Source: Dugong dugon
Taxonomy: Eukaryota > Chordata > Mammalia > Sirenia > Dugongidae
NCBI GenBank assembly: GCA_030035585.1
Contig: CM057465.1
Coordinates: 28,786,001-28,850,000 of the forward strand
Length of the DNA: 64,000 bases
Direction: 5' to 3'
Below, in pieces: positions 1-11,229 of this stretch. Under the pieces are notes generated by a model. It was not told where the DNA came from and made no database searches. It was given only the letters and a program-made list of their open reading frames with translations. Made by a program: the position numbers and the translations under genes. Each line of letters starts with the position of its first letter. The stretch's first letter is position 1.

Positions 1-2444
1 AAGGTTTCTCAGTGATTCTGATGATAGCCCAGTCTGGAGGAGCCCTGGACTAAGTGACCTTGTAGGTTGTTTCTAATGCGAAGGTTTCATATTTCAATGT
101 GTAACTCTTACCTTCTGTGCTACATCAACCAGGGGAAAACCAAGGGCACAGGTTAAAAAACAAAAATCAAAGAATGTTGTACTCTGTCTACCTAATTACC
201 CCCCACCCCAACATACATTCACACTTTTATGGGTACTTGTTCTCTTTCTGTTTTCCCCACACTTGAGCCCTCTGTAAGGCAGGACTCATGAGTAGAAGGA
301 CAATGAGAGTTGGTCTTCGGACTGTATAACGAGGATCATGAATTTAAATATGCCCACAGGAATCAGGCATGTAGTGGGAATTGGAGACCTAGGGATTGAG
401 GTAAAGACCTACCACAGTTTAAGGGAGAAATTCTTCCTTGGAAGCAGCTGATCATTTCCACATGGAAATGCCTCCCATTGTCACATCTTGACAGTTTTCA
501 AGATGAGCCAGAAACCCAGATTCATTTCATATGTGAAAGCTCTCAAATTTTTAGCCATTGGCAACTAATTTAAGAAACAAACAAACAAAAAACACAAAAA
601 ATCTGGAGTCAAGCAAAACCTATCTGTCATTTATACCTAGCCGTCGAATAAAATGAAGATCTACTTTAATAATCTGTCTTTCCCAAAGGATGGAAATCTT
701 CCTTCTAAGGGCAACAGCTATGTAATCTTGTATGAACTGATGCCTGTATGACATCAGTTCATTGCCATTGGTGATCTTTTAGGTTGCAAGCTCCCTTTGT
801 TGAGAATTAGGCCAAAACTTCGCTAAACTGGAATGGAGAAATATTCAGGACAGAAGGATTCTCTTTCAAATTTCTTCTAAATTAGTTTGTTATGTGTTTG
901 ATTAGAATATGGAAAAAATAACTTTAATTTTATGACATTAATAACACTGTCCTGCTTTTCTTGGAAAATCACTCCTAATGCACTTGATTCAATTTTGTGG
1001 ACAAGATACTTGAATGAAAGTATAACCAAAGTTGAGCATCCTTTCTTGGTCAGAATTTCCAATCTACTGTTACATTGTTTATGCTCTGAATGAAGTGGTT
1101 AATAGGCATTTTTCATAGTTCTTTTGGGATGCAGTGTAACAATTTATTACTATCAGCTGTTACAAGAGAAACATATAATTCTGAACTAATGACCTGATAG
1201 GTAAAAGAATAAATAGCTGCAATATAAAAACCAGTTCCCAAGAACATAATTATGTTATTACTCGCAAACAGAGAGTTTCTGGTTCATTAAGTCAGAAAGG
1301 CAAAAAAAAAAAAAAAAAATATAAATGATAAAGGTGAAAATTTAATTTTTTCACTTGCTCATATCTTTTCCCCCTTGACCAATAAAAGTGAGAGGGAGGT
1401 TTTTTACACTAAATGAAAAGGTAAACGGTGAAGTCTTTCTTAAAGCCAGGGCCGTGTGTCTGTTCCCAAGCTTTTTCTTATGTGGAGTTTGACCTTTATT
1501 TAAAGAGCATCTGTGTTCGATGATAATTGATGGTGCTTTGAGTGAGAGTTTATGACAGTACTTCTACTTAATAAAAATATTTTCCTTAAGGTGAAGATGC
1601 TTCTTTTTAACTTTTGTCCTAGCTTAACCTTTAGAAATACCATGTGAGCTTAGTTGCATTTATAGATTTAATTAGCATGTTGTGGGCTTTTTTCAGGTTA
1701 TTAATAAAGATATGGGATATGACCAGACTTATTTCTAATCCTGATAACTCACCAGTTTGTTTCACTTAATAAATCGTTCATTCTTCCTTTTTTCCTGTTG
1801 GCTTTTAGTCTGATTTGATGATAAATTCAAACCTATTAAAATTTTAATATGTTCTTTATATAAAGACATTATCCTAATTACTTCCCTGGTATTATTTTGA
1901 GGTCCTACTACAAAATAATTGTGTTTTGTTTTGTTTTATTTACTCAAGCATACCCCATCTGCTGGCCTTCACAGGGTTTGTATGAGGTCAGGCCCAATGG
2001 TAAGATAGAGACTGGCTACAAGTATCTGTGCTTTCTTTTATAATATTCCAAGACAATCAGCCCAGCTTGCTCTCAAGAATTTACTATACTTGAACCTTCA
2101 GTAAATATTGAAGAAGAGTTATTTCTCTAACATCTTTTGCTGTCTTGCTTCTAGAAGGATATTCTGTTTGGTGCTATCCAGGAAGCATATGGATAAGTTA
2201 AGTGTAGTATAAACTCCCTTCTTAAATGCCATAATCAAACACTTCCATGAACTTCACAGATCCTACGATATTAGATCCTAGAATATTAAAGCAAAATTTT
2301 AGCATGCAATCATTTATACACATTAACTATATTAATATCTGATTGAATATACCCTAAAGCACACCCTCCGTTATCTATTTTACAAATATTTCTAAATTCA
2401 ACTTATACAAGTAAACTACTTAAGCCACTTTATATTTGAGGGAG
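1..2444. other. Intron stretch, nothing recognised
   Basis: AT-rich sequence with a poly-A run at 1302-1319. I see no gene or certain repeat. Confidence 0.6.
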
Positions 2445-2576
2445 ACAGTATAGTAGAGTGCATAAAAGTCAGATTGGGCACAATTCCTGTCTACAGCCCT
2501 TACTGGCTCTAGTATATCCTTGGGAATGTTACTTAACCTCTTTATGTCTCTCTATGTAAAATGGGAATGAAAATAA
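2445..2576 (+). mobile_element. MIR SINE
   Basis: TAGTAGAGTGCATAAAAGTC through TTACTTAACCTCTTTATGTC and AAAATGGGAATGAAAATAAT. Confidence 0.75.
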
Positions 2577-2852
2577 TAGTTGTTATTTACTGTCGAGTCA
2601 GCTCTGACTCATAGCGACCTTATGTGTAAAAGAATGAAACATTACCTGGTTCTGTGCCATCTTCATGATCATTGGTATGTTTGAGTCCAGTGTTGTGACT
2701 ATTGTGTTACTCATCTAACTGAGGGTTTCGCTCATTTTCGCTGACCCTCTACTTTACCAAACATGGTGTCCTTTCCAAGAGACTGGTGTTTCCTAATGTT
2801 GTGTCCAGAGTAAGTGAGCTGAAGTCTCGCCAACGTCACTTCTACCTCATGT
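2577..2852 (-). mobile_element. RTE LINE 3'-end fragment
   Basis: Antisense RTE 3' end: TTGTTATTTACTGTCGAGTC followed by text matching the region before the tail, ending near AAGTCTCGCCAACGTCACTT. Confidence 0.85.
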
Positions 2853-3039
2853 AAAATGTAAGTGTTTCCTATTGTAGATTCTGAAAATAACTCATTAGAA
2901 GTCAGAATCAGGCAAGCTTTGAACTATGATTGTCACTTTTAGATCATTATATGGTTTTATAATTTTTATGGACTTACAGGATGTTTGACATCTTCAGAAG
3001 TCAAACTCTAATTCAGCTTTGTACACATGCTTTACAGGA

Positions 3040-3125
3040 CTCTTCCAACTCATCTCCTTGTTGCATTTGGCATTACTGATCCTTTCTTCATTCTCGGCAC
3101 TTTATTTCCTCTGATAGCACTACAT
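3040..3125 (+). mobile_element. L2 fragment
   Basis: TGCATTTGGCATTACTGATC and TTTATTTCCTCTGATAGCAC. Similar text recurs at 7485-7555. Confidence 0.55.
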
Positions 3126-3185
3126 TCAATTTTTACACACGTTTTTTTAGAATAAGCTGACATCTGAAATGACTTTTTTGTTAAT

Positions 3186-3207
3186 CTTTTTTTTTTTTTT
3201 TTTTTTG
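3186..3207. repeat. Poly-T run
   Basis: About 20 T in a row. Similar single-base A or T runs occur at 1302-1319, 23730-23751 and 24380-24394. Confidence 0.9.
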
Positions 3208-3261
3208 TAGCGGGGCCAGAAATACATTTACCTCCTTAAATTCATGATAATAATGCTAGCT

Positions 3262-3440
3262 AAGATATATTCAGCGTGTATTATGTTACCATGGGTACTG
3301 ACTTATTTAATCTTCGTTACAACCCTATGACATATGTATCATATTACTCGACTTGTACAAATGCAGGGACTGAGGCACAGAGAGTTTAAGCAGTGGCAGT
3401 AAGTGGCAGATTCGGGATTCAATTCTGGGCAGCTTGACTC
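3262..3440 (-). mobile_element. MIR SINE, antisense
   Basis: ACTGAGGCACAGAGAGTTTA and AGTGGCAGATTCGGGATTCA are antisense MIR. The 65-codon frame over its edge is not a gene. Confidence 0.8.
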
Positions 3441-4407
3441 CAGCATCCAGGGTGAAACCTTCCTTGTTCTGTCAGTGGGAGCTACAGTGTGCTCAAAGCA
3501 TCAGGAGCAGATCTCACCCAGTACAGGATCTGGCACAGGTTGATGCTGAGTATTTGTTAATGACGGCAATCTGGACTTCAGTTATTGGGACTCAGATGAC
3601 ATCATGCCTTCACTGTGACTGTAAAGGATAGCAGTGTGTGTATGAAAAACTGATTTTAATCAAGGAGATAATAACGAGTGACTCAACTAGTAAACAGTAT
3701 ACACTTGGTGACTTTTTTGGGTGAAGGATATTCATGGCAGTTATGACTTTCTGAAATGAGGAAAATTTTGGATGAATCAGGAAGCATCAAAATTCTGTTT
3801 TACTTAGTTCAATGTTATCACTTTAGATTTTAGTATTTTGTAAGGTGGTAACAATTTAAATAAAAATAAATGATGGATGAATTTTAGCTATTTGCAGCTC
3901 AGAGGGATTGTGTTGTGATGAATTTCCTTCTGTTTGATTTTTGTTGTTGTTATTTTTGTTTTGTTTCTTAAGTGGCACTCTCCCCTCCTCTCAGATATGG
4001 TTTTTTGCCTTTTTATTATTGAAGTTATGTAGTCATTTGCAAGGAAAGAGATAAATTTGTTGTTTGGCTGAAGCAGAAATAAAATGTTCAATTTTCCCTT
4101 TTTCCTCTGCTTCCCTCATGCCTGCCCCCATGATGACTGACTTGCTCTTTCTACCGAAGCCTCCAGTGAAGAGTATCTCTGGATAAGGCAGTCCGTCATT
4201 GCTATACATAAGGTGGTTGACATCAAGCTGGACAACCAGGAAAGGGGAATGGCAGGAGGTGTGGGGAAAGTTTGATGAGAAGTACAGCTTCCTATTAATC
4301 CTCCTGGAAGAGAATCTCTTAAAAACTCTTCAAATGGTTTACTGTTACAGGAAGAATCATAAAATATAAGTAATACTGGGTTTGAGTTTAACGAAGACAG
4401 CTGTTAT
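3441..4407. other. Intron stretch, nothing recognised
   Basis: AT-rich unique sequence; the 67-codon minus frame at 3888-4091 has no family signature. Confidence 0.6.
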
Positions 4408-4412
4408 AGGTA

Positions 4413-4891
4413 TGTCTTAGTCATCTAGTGCTTCTATAACAGAAATACCACAAGTGGATGGTTTTAGCAAAGAGAAGTTTATTTCCTTACAGTAAAGTAG
4501 GCTAAAAGTCCAAATTCAGGGTGTCAGCTCCAGGGGAAGGCTTTCTTTCTCTCGGCCTTCTCATCAGTGTTCCCCCAGACTAGGAGCTTCTCAGCACAGG
4601 GACCCTGGTCCAAAGGATGTGCTCTGCTCCCGGCACTGCTTTCTTGATGGCATGAGGTCCCCCTGTCTCTCTGCTCACTTCTCTCTTTTATATCTCAAGA
4701 GATTGCCTCAGGACACAATCCAGTCTTGTAGATCCAGTCCTGCCTTACTAACACAACTGCCACCCATCCTCCCTCATTAACATCACAGAGGCGGGATTTA
4801 CAACATATACAAAAATCACACAGTACCAGGAATCATGGCCCAGCCAAACTGATATACACATTTTTGGGGCGACATAATTCAAACCATGACA
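4413..4891 (-). mobile_element. MaLR-like LTR, family A (left LTR of provirus)
   Basis: LTR with TG...CA ends in minus orientation. Its right end (sense start TGTCATGG) resembles the THE1/MST start, and the same family occurs as a solo LTR at 50654-51160. Sequence directly to its right resembles MST/THE1 internal sequence. The left flank aggta (4408-4412) pairs with aggtg at 6416-6420. Confidence 0.8.
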
Positions 4892-5891
4892 TTCCACCCT
4901 TTGGCCCCCCCAAAATCACATCTTTGCAACATGGAAAACATTCACCCCATCATATCATAGCAAAAGTCTTAACTCCAAGTCCAAAATTCAAAAATTCCTC
5001 TTCATCTGAAATCTAGAATACAAGTTATCTGCTTCCAAAGGTACAATGGCATAACAGGCACAAGCTAGACATTTCCATTGCAAACGCAAGAAACTGGAGG
5101 GAAAAAAGGGTAACAGGCACCAAGCAAGTCAGCAGAACACATTACGTTAGCCCTCAAGGCTTTGAAAATAATCCTCTGTTCTCTGAGACAATTTACACAA
5201 TGGCCCTGCCTTCCAGACTCTAGGTATTGGCCACAGTCTCTGGATTTTGAGTGGAGGCCCCTTGGCCCTGGGCTTCAGCTCCGCCTTCCAGGCCCACTGG
5301 GACAACAACTCTGCTCCCTTGGCTTTAGGAGCACCATTCTCCCAGTCCATCTGAGTAGTGACTCCACCCTTAGAAGCACCAGAGGCCATTGCTCCACCCT
5401 TTGAAACCCCTGAGGTCATGGCCATACCTTTTGAGACTGAGGCAGCTTGGCTTCTTGTGTCCCTTGTCTCTTCAACTTCTGCTTCTGTTTCCTGTGGCCT
5501 CTTGACCCTCGGGCCTCATGCCTGCGTCTGCCCTGCTGGGGCAAGTGTTCCAAAGCTCTGTAGCTTCACCAGTATAAGTGCCTGGGGGCACCCCACTCCT
5601 CCAGAAAGCCTCGTGCACGCAGACACTCAGCTGTCTCGCTCTGTGGGTCGGCAAGCCTAGATCCACCGATAAGTGCCCAGAGGCACCCCACTTTACCAGG
5701 AAGCCTCCTGCACACAGGCACTCAGCTATTTCGCTCCGTGAGTCGGCCCTAGTGCCATCTCGCACTGGTCTCCTGGTTCTGCTGCTGTTGGTTCTCTGCC
5801 ACTGGCACTTCTCTACCCATTCATAATTTCAAAACTGCTTCCACATTTTAGGTATCTGTTAGAGCAGCACCCCACTCTCTCAGTACCAAAA
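4892..5891 (-). mobile_element. MaLR (MST/THE1-like) internal sequence
   Basis: One kilobase between two LTRs. Read in reverse it follows the layout of THE1/MST internal sequence: TTCCACCC next to the 3' LTR, AAGTCTTAACTCC and repeated AAAGTCC-like motifs, and a CTTCCACATTTT...CAGTACCAAAA segment next to the 5' LTR. MaLR internal regions carry no functional gag or pol. The overlapping short open frames here (92-100 codons) are chance frames in GC-richer sequence. Confidence 0.75.
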
Positions 5892-6415
5892 TGTCTTAGG
5901 CTGGGTTCTCTAGAGAAGCAAAACCAGTGAAGAATATGAATATATATAGAGAGAGATTTATATCAAGGAAATAGCTCACGCAATTGTAGAGGCTAAAACG
6001 TCCCAAGTCCACAGATCAGGGTAGAGGCCTCTCCTAGTTAATGTAGCTGCAGAAGCTGGCGAACCCAAGGTCAGCAGGTCAGGGAGCCGGACTCTTGCTT
6101 GCAGGCTGAGAAGTCCGATGAATTCGGAGATCAACAGGTTAGCTGCTAGCTCAAGCCCCACAAACCGGAGGTGAGACAACAAGAGGCAGCTGCTGAGTCT
6201 GGAACAAGCCAAAAACCTTGGCAAGGCGAGCAGGCAGAAGGTAACGGGCGGAAGGCAGAGAGATGAAACCAAGAGGGTGGAGAGCTGCCACAGGCCCCGC
6301 CTCTGCCAGTGCCACTCAGCAGATTCCATCATGGGGGTGATCACAACACTATACAACTACTAAAACACTGAGAATAATGGTCTAGCCAAGTTGACATACA
6401 ATCTTAACCATCACA
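5892..6415 (-). mobile_element. LTR family B (right LTR of the same provirus)
   Basis: It starts TGTCTTAGGCTGGG and ends ACCATCACA, with TG...CA termini. It is unlike the left LTR of this element but the same family as 20620-21298 and 42733-43411. The flank aggtg (6416-6420) matches the left flank aggta at four of five bases. Confidence 0.85.
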
Positions 6416-6420
6416 AGGTG

Positions 6421-6819
6421 CATTCTCATTTCCAGAGAACAAGAAGCTATTCCATTCCTCTTGATGTTGTTAGGCCAAATAGAACACATGCATGTTGAAT
6501 ATAATCCCCCAAATCCAGGGATAAACAAGATAATAAAGCAAAGCTTGTGACAAATAGAAAAAATAATATTATTTCAGAGGAGTGCTTGGAAAAAAAAAAA
6601 AGAAAGAAGTTGATTCGGATGAGAATTCTCCTCTTTTATCTATTTTTTTTTAAATATGCTTGGGCACAACGGACAGGATTAGAATCCTCTAGAACATTCC
6701 CTGTAAACACTAAGCAAGAGATGGGGTGGCCAAACCATAACTGCAAGTCTTTTTATGTTCTTTTTAATGTTTGAAGTATGTTTAGGGTCACATTCCACCA
6801 TACAAGGATGGTGTAGTCC
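6421..6819. other. Intron stretch, nothing recognised
   Basis: Unique sequence between the provirus and an AfroSINE; the 75-codon frame at 6547-6774 is lysine-rich chance coding. Confidence 0.55.
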
Positions 6820-7028
6820 CTAAAAGTTGTTGTTAGTTGTCATTGAGTCGATTCTGACTCAGGGAGACCCTTTGTGTGTAAAGTGGAACCTCTCCATAGG
6901 GTTTTCAAGGCTATGACCTTTCAGAAACAGACCACCAGGCCTGTCTCTTGAGGAGCCGACAGGTGGATTTGAACTGCCAGCCTTAGGCTAGTGGTTGAGC
7001 ACTTAACCATGTACACCACCCAGGTACC
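6820..7028 (-). mobile_element. AfroSINE (longer variant), antisense
   Basis: Tail end GTTAGTTGTCATTGAGTCGA, internal CAGAAACAGACCACCAGGCC and a tRNA-like head ending near CCACCCAGGTACC. Confidence 0.85.
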
Positions 7029-7469
7029 TGTCTGTAAAAGATTCTGGGATCATTTTAGATTTATGTGTTGTCATTCTGCCTCATCCTGCCCCTCTTCAAG
7101 TGCTTCACTTAGGAGATGTATGAAGGTAGTTGATAACTGTCACTCACAATGCCTTTTTAATGTAATTGAGGTTTTATACTCAGTCTGAGGATAATGACTC
7201 TTTCTTTAGGCCACCTTGATAGAGATCCTCACCGATGAGTGATAAAGTACAAAGGAAATTTCTGCTCCATAAAAAGAGGGCAAAGATATTTGGGCAAGTC
7301 TAGCCCATCTGGATAGGTTTGCAATCTCTGGAAGATTTGCTGCCCCCACTTGTTCTCCATTTAGTCATTCCTCAGCCTATTGCTGTCTGGCTCTCACCCC
7401 CAATAGTCCAGTAAAACTACCTTGCAAAAGCAAAATTGCCAAATCCGATAAACACTTTTTCAGTACTAT
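7029..7469. other. Intron stretch, nothing recognised
   Basis: Unique sequence between a SINE and an L2 relic. Confidence 0.55.
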
Positions 7470-8250
7470 CTAATTGCATCTCCTTGCTACATTTGGCATT
7501 ATTGATCCTTTCTTCATTCTTGGAACTTTATTTCCTCTGAAAGCACTATCTGCTGTTTCTCTTTCTACCTCTTTGATTAATGTTTGCTGGATCACCCCTC
7601 ATGGATTATGACTCATATTTTTGCAACAGATCCAAACAAAATTTAACATCTCTTTTCCCCATTTTGCTCTTTCCGTGCATTCCATATCAGTTGTTTGCAC
7701 TCCGTGTAAGAACTTGTCTGAAGGCAGTAAACTTAAGGAGAGGCTTCTTAGATTCCTCTGCCTTGCTGCACACCATATCACTCCTTCAGTTTATGTCTTA
7801 AATATTTATTAATTCTATCCTTCTACAGTCCTATTCATACCCTATACAATATGAAGACCTCAGTTTTCACTGATTTTTTGCCTGGTGTTATTTTTACTTG
7901 ACATTCATCGTTCAGACTTGAAAATGACAAATCTGGCCATGTCATTCTTCTGAACCCTTCATTGGCTTGCCATTGCCCTTAGAATAAAATCCAAGCTCTT
8001 CCTGTGACATGTAAAGTCCTCTGTGATTAGCCAGTGACTACCACTTCAACTTCATTTTCCCGTACTCTTTGCTTCCAACTAACTGTACACTACAATAATA
8101 ATCTGTAGGTTGATTTCTACAATACTATTCTGTTTCACCCTTTCTGTCTTTGCTTTCACTAGTCCATCTTCTTGGGTTGACCTATGCCCTCATTCTCTTG
8201 TGGGTTTTACTCCTGCTTTCTCTATAGGGAAATCTAGTTAAGTACATCTG
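7470..8250 (+). mobile_element. L2 LINE relic
   Basis: TACATTTGGCATTATTGATC at the start, then CATTGGCTTGCCATTGCCCTT and AAAATCCAAGCTCTTCCTGT, which is L2 3' region. Short frames here are relics or chance. Confidence 0.65.
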
Positions 8251-8252
8251 AA

Positions 8253-8357
8253 AGATCAGCCATTGAAAGCCCTATGAAGCACAGTTCTACTCTGACACAC
8301 ATGGGTCTCCGTGAGTTGGAGTCGACTGGAAGGCAACTGGTTTACTGGTTTTTTACT
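8253..8357 (+). mobile_element. AfroSINE 3' half
   Basis: Sense fragment GATCAGCCATTGAAAGCCCT to GGAAGGCAACTGGTTTACTGG. Confidence 0.8.
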
Positions 8358-8419
8358 CAAGCATCATCTACTTTAAGAAGGCTTCTTTTAATCCTTAATT
8401 GGGTTAGATGCTCTATTTT

Positions 8420-10158
8420 ATTTATTTATTTATTGTACTTCCGGTGAAGGTTTACAGAACAAATAGTTTCTCATGAAACAGTAGTACGCATGTTGTTTTA
8501 TGACATTGGTTAACAACCCCACAACATATCAACCCTCTAACTTCTCAAGCTTTTTTTTTCTTGGTGAAAATACACATAGCCAAAGATACACCATTTCAAA
8601 AATTTCTACATGCACAGTTCAGTGACACTGACTACGCTCTTCCAATTATGCTGTTATTCTCACTTAAGATGAAGGCTTACAGAACAAAATAGTTTCTCAT
8701 TTAACAGTTACTACAAATGTTGCCTTATGACAATGGTTAACAATCTCACAACACATCAACAATATCCTTACTCAACCTTGGGTTCCCTATCACCAGCTTC
8801 CTTGTCCCCTTCTGCTTTCTGGCCCTTGTCACTGGACTCCTGTACCTCGTTAGTCTCATTTGGTTTTACGGGGATGTCCACTCCCAGGCTGAACAGTGAA
8901 CCTCGGAGGTAACTTCACCACTGAGCTAAAAGGGTGTCTGGGGGCCACACTCTTGGGGCTTCTCCAGTCTCCTTTAGGCCAGTAAATCTCTTTTTTTGTG
9001 GGTTAGAATTATGCTCTACATCCTTCTACAGCTCTGTCCAGAAACCTCTGCTGTGATCCCAGTCAGAGCAGTCAGTGGTGGTAGCCAGGCACCATCTAGG
9101 TGTACTGCATTCAGTCCGGTGGAGGCCTTGGTACCTGTGGACAATTAGTCCTTTGGACTAATCTTTTCCTTGTATCCTGTTCTCTTCATTTTCCCTTGCT
9201 CCCGAAGGGATGAGACCAGTGGAGTATCTTAGATGGCCGCTCACAGGCTTTTAAGACCCCAGACACTACTCACTAAGGTAGAATGTAGAGCACTGCCTTT
9301 ATAAGCTGTGTCATGCCAGTTGAGCTAGATGTTCCCCGAGACCATGGTTGCCACAGTCCTCGGCCCAGCGATTCAGTCCCTTGGAGTTTGGATATGTCTA
9401 TGGGGCTTCCATGACCTTTCCTTGTACAAGTTGTGCTGGTTTCTCCTGTATTGTGCACTGTCTCACCCTTCACCGAAGATACCACTTACCTATTGTCTAT
9501 TTAATATTCCCCCCCCACCCCTCCCATCCCTGGCAACCAACAAAGATTGTTACATTTTGTGTGTGAACTTTTTCATGGGTTTTTACAATAGAGGTCTCAT
9601 ATGATATTTGTCCTTTTGTGATTGACTTATTTCACTCAGCATAATGTCCTCCAGTTTCATCCATGTTGTGAGATGGTTCACAGATTCATTGTTGTTCTTT
9701 CTCGTTGCATAGTACTCCATTGTGTGTATGTACCATAGTTTATCCATTCATCTGTTGATGGGCATCTAGGTTGTTTCCATGGTTTTGCTATTGTTAACAA
9801 TCCTGCCATGAACATAGGTGTGCATATGTCTATTCGAGTGACGACTCTTATTTCTCTAGGATATATTCCTAGGAGTGGGATTCCTGGATTGAATGGTATG
9901 TCTATTTGTAGCTTTCTGAGGAAGTGCCATATCATTTTCCAAAATGGTTGTATCTTTTGCATTCCCACCAGCAGTGCATAAGTGTTCCGATCTCCCCGCA
10001 GCCCCTCCAACATTTGTTATTACCAGTGTTTTTGATTCATGCCAGTAATGCCGGGGTGAGATGGTATCTCCTTGTGGTTTTAATTTGCATTTCTCTAATG
10101 GCTAGTGATCGCGAGCATTTCTTCATGTGTCTGTTGGCCATTTGAATGTCTTCTTTGG
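8420..10158 (-). mobile_element. L1 LINE, 5'-truncated, antisense
   Basis: L1 3' end in minus orientation, with the long elephant-type 3' UTR (8440-9500) and the end of ORF2 (CACTCAGCATAATGTCCTCC through AATGTCTTCTTTGG). A perfect 15-base target-site duplication, tagatgctctatttt, lies at 8405-8419 and 10159-10173. Frames of 70-111 codons inside it are L1 shadows. Confidence 0.9.
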
Positions 10159-10173
10159 TAGATGCTCTATTTT

Positions 10174-11047
10174 TGTGTTTTCATATCATTCTGGGCATAT
10201 TTCGCTTACTACATACTTAAACTATTTGTTCAATAATCTTTTTGAATCCTAAGAAGCAAGGACTTTGATTGAGTGTTATTCATTTTCTTATTCCTAGAAA
10301 TTTATTCATTTATTAAATACTTATTTACCTCCTATTATGTGTTAGGCACACATTTAAAAAATTATATTGTTCCTGTTTTATAGAAAATTTGTCTGGTGAA
10401 AGATAACAAAACAATAAGTAATTATGGTATAATATTTTAAGTGCAGTGATAAAGATGTGGAGAGGGTGATATGGAGATATGAGGAGAGGCGTCTATTCCA
10501 GCCTTGAAGAAAGAGAAATGTGTCAGGAAGATTTCTTGGAAGAGGTGTCTTGAAAAATCATTGTCTTTGGGTTTGTTGGGGTGTTACTGCTCCACGTGTT
10601 TCTTATTCTTTTTCTGGAGTCGACAGTTGGCAGGGCATAGTCTTCTCATGGTGATGGCAAAGACCTAGAGCGAAAGCCTGAATGCACAATCACATTGTTT
10701 CCTATCTTCTTGGCCATGGCAAGTCACAAGTGAAGAGTCGCATAAGGCAAGGTCTGGAGAGGATTCCTAATGCAAAGCTCCGTATCTCAAGAAGGGATGT
10801 GCTACACTCCCATGTGCAGTGATGTCTTTCACCAACCAGGAAGTACTGGTTATTATTCATTTTTGTGTTACTAGGATGTAGCATGGTAGCTGGGTAGAAA
10901 CACAGCAATGGTTAATGAAGTAAACTGTTAAAAACTTTTTTGAGTTTTGTGCAGAAAAATGAAGAACATGTTGAGCAGAAATTTTGCGTTAAGTTATGTG
11001 TGTGTATAAATGTTATTTTTTCCCCTCTCTCTATTGTTAGTAATTAC
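10174..11047. other. Intron stretch; possible LTR scrap
   Basis: Text at about 10610-10800 (CATAGTCTTCTCATGGTGAT, CCATGGCAAGTCACAAGTGA) vaguely resembles an old ERVL LTR; I cannot assign it. Confidence 0.4.
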
Positions 11048-11060
11048 TATGGCAACATGG

Positions 11061-11216
11061 GAGTCCTGGTGGTGTAGTGCCTCAGAGCTCAGGCTGCTAA
11101 CCAAAAGGTCAGCCGTTCGAATCCACCAGCTGCTCCTTGGAAACCCTGTGGAGCAGTTCTACTCTGTCCTGTGGAGTTGCTATGAGTCGGAATCAGCTGG
11201 ACGGCAATGGGCTGGG
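11061..11216 (+). mobile_element. AfroSINE with target-site duplication
   Basis: Full-length sense copy (GAGTCCTGGTGG to GACGGCAATGGG) between perfect 13-base repeats tatggcaacatgg at 11048-11060 and 11217-11229. Confidence 0.95.
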
Positions 11217-11229
11217 TATGGCAACATGG

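Noticed and set aside
5147-6356. Cluster of 80-126 codon frames
   Set aside because: They lie in MaLR internal sequence and LTR B; MaLR internal regions do not encode functional proteins.
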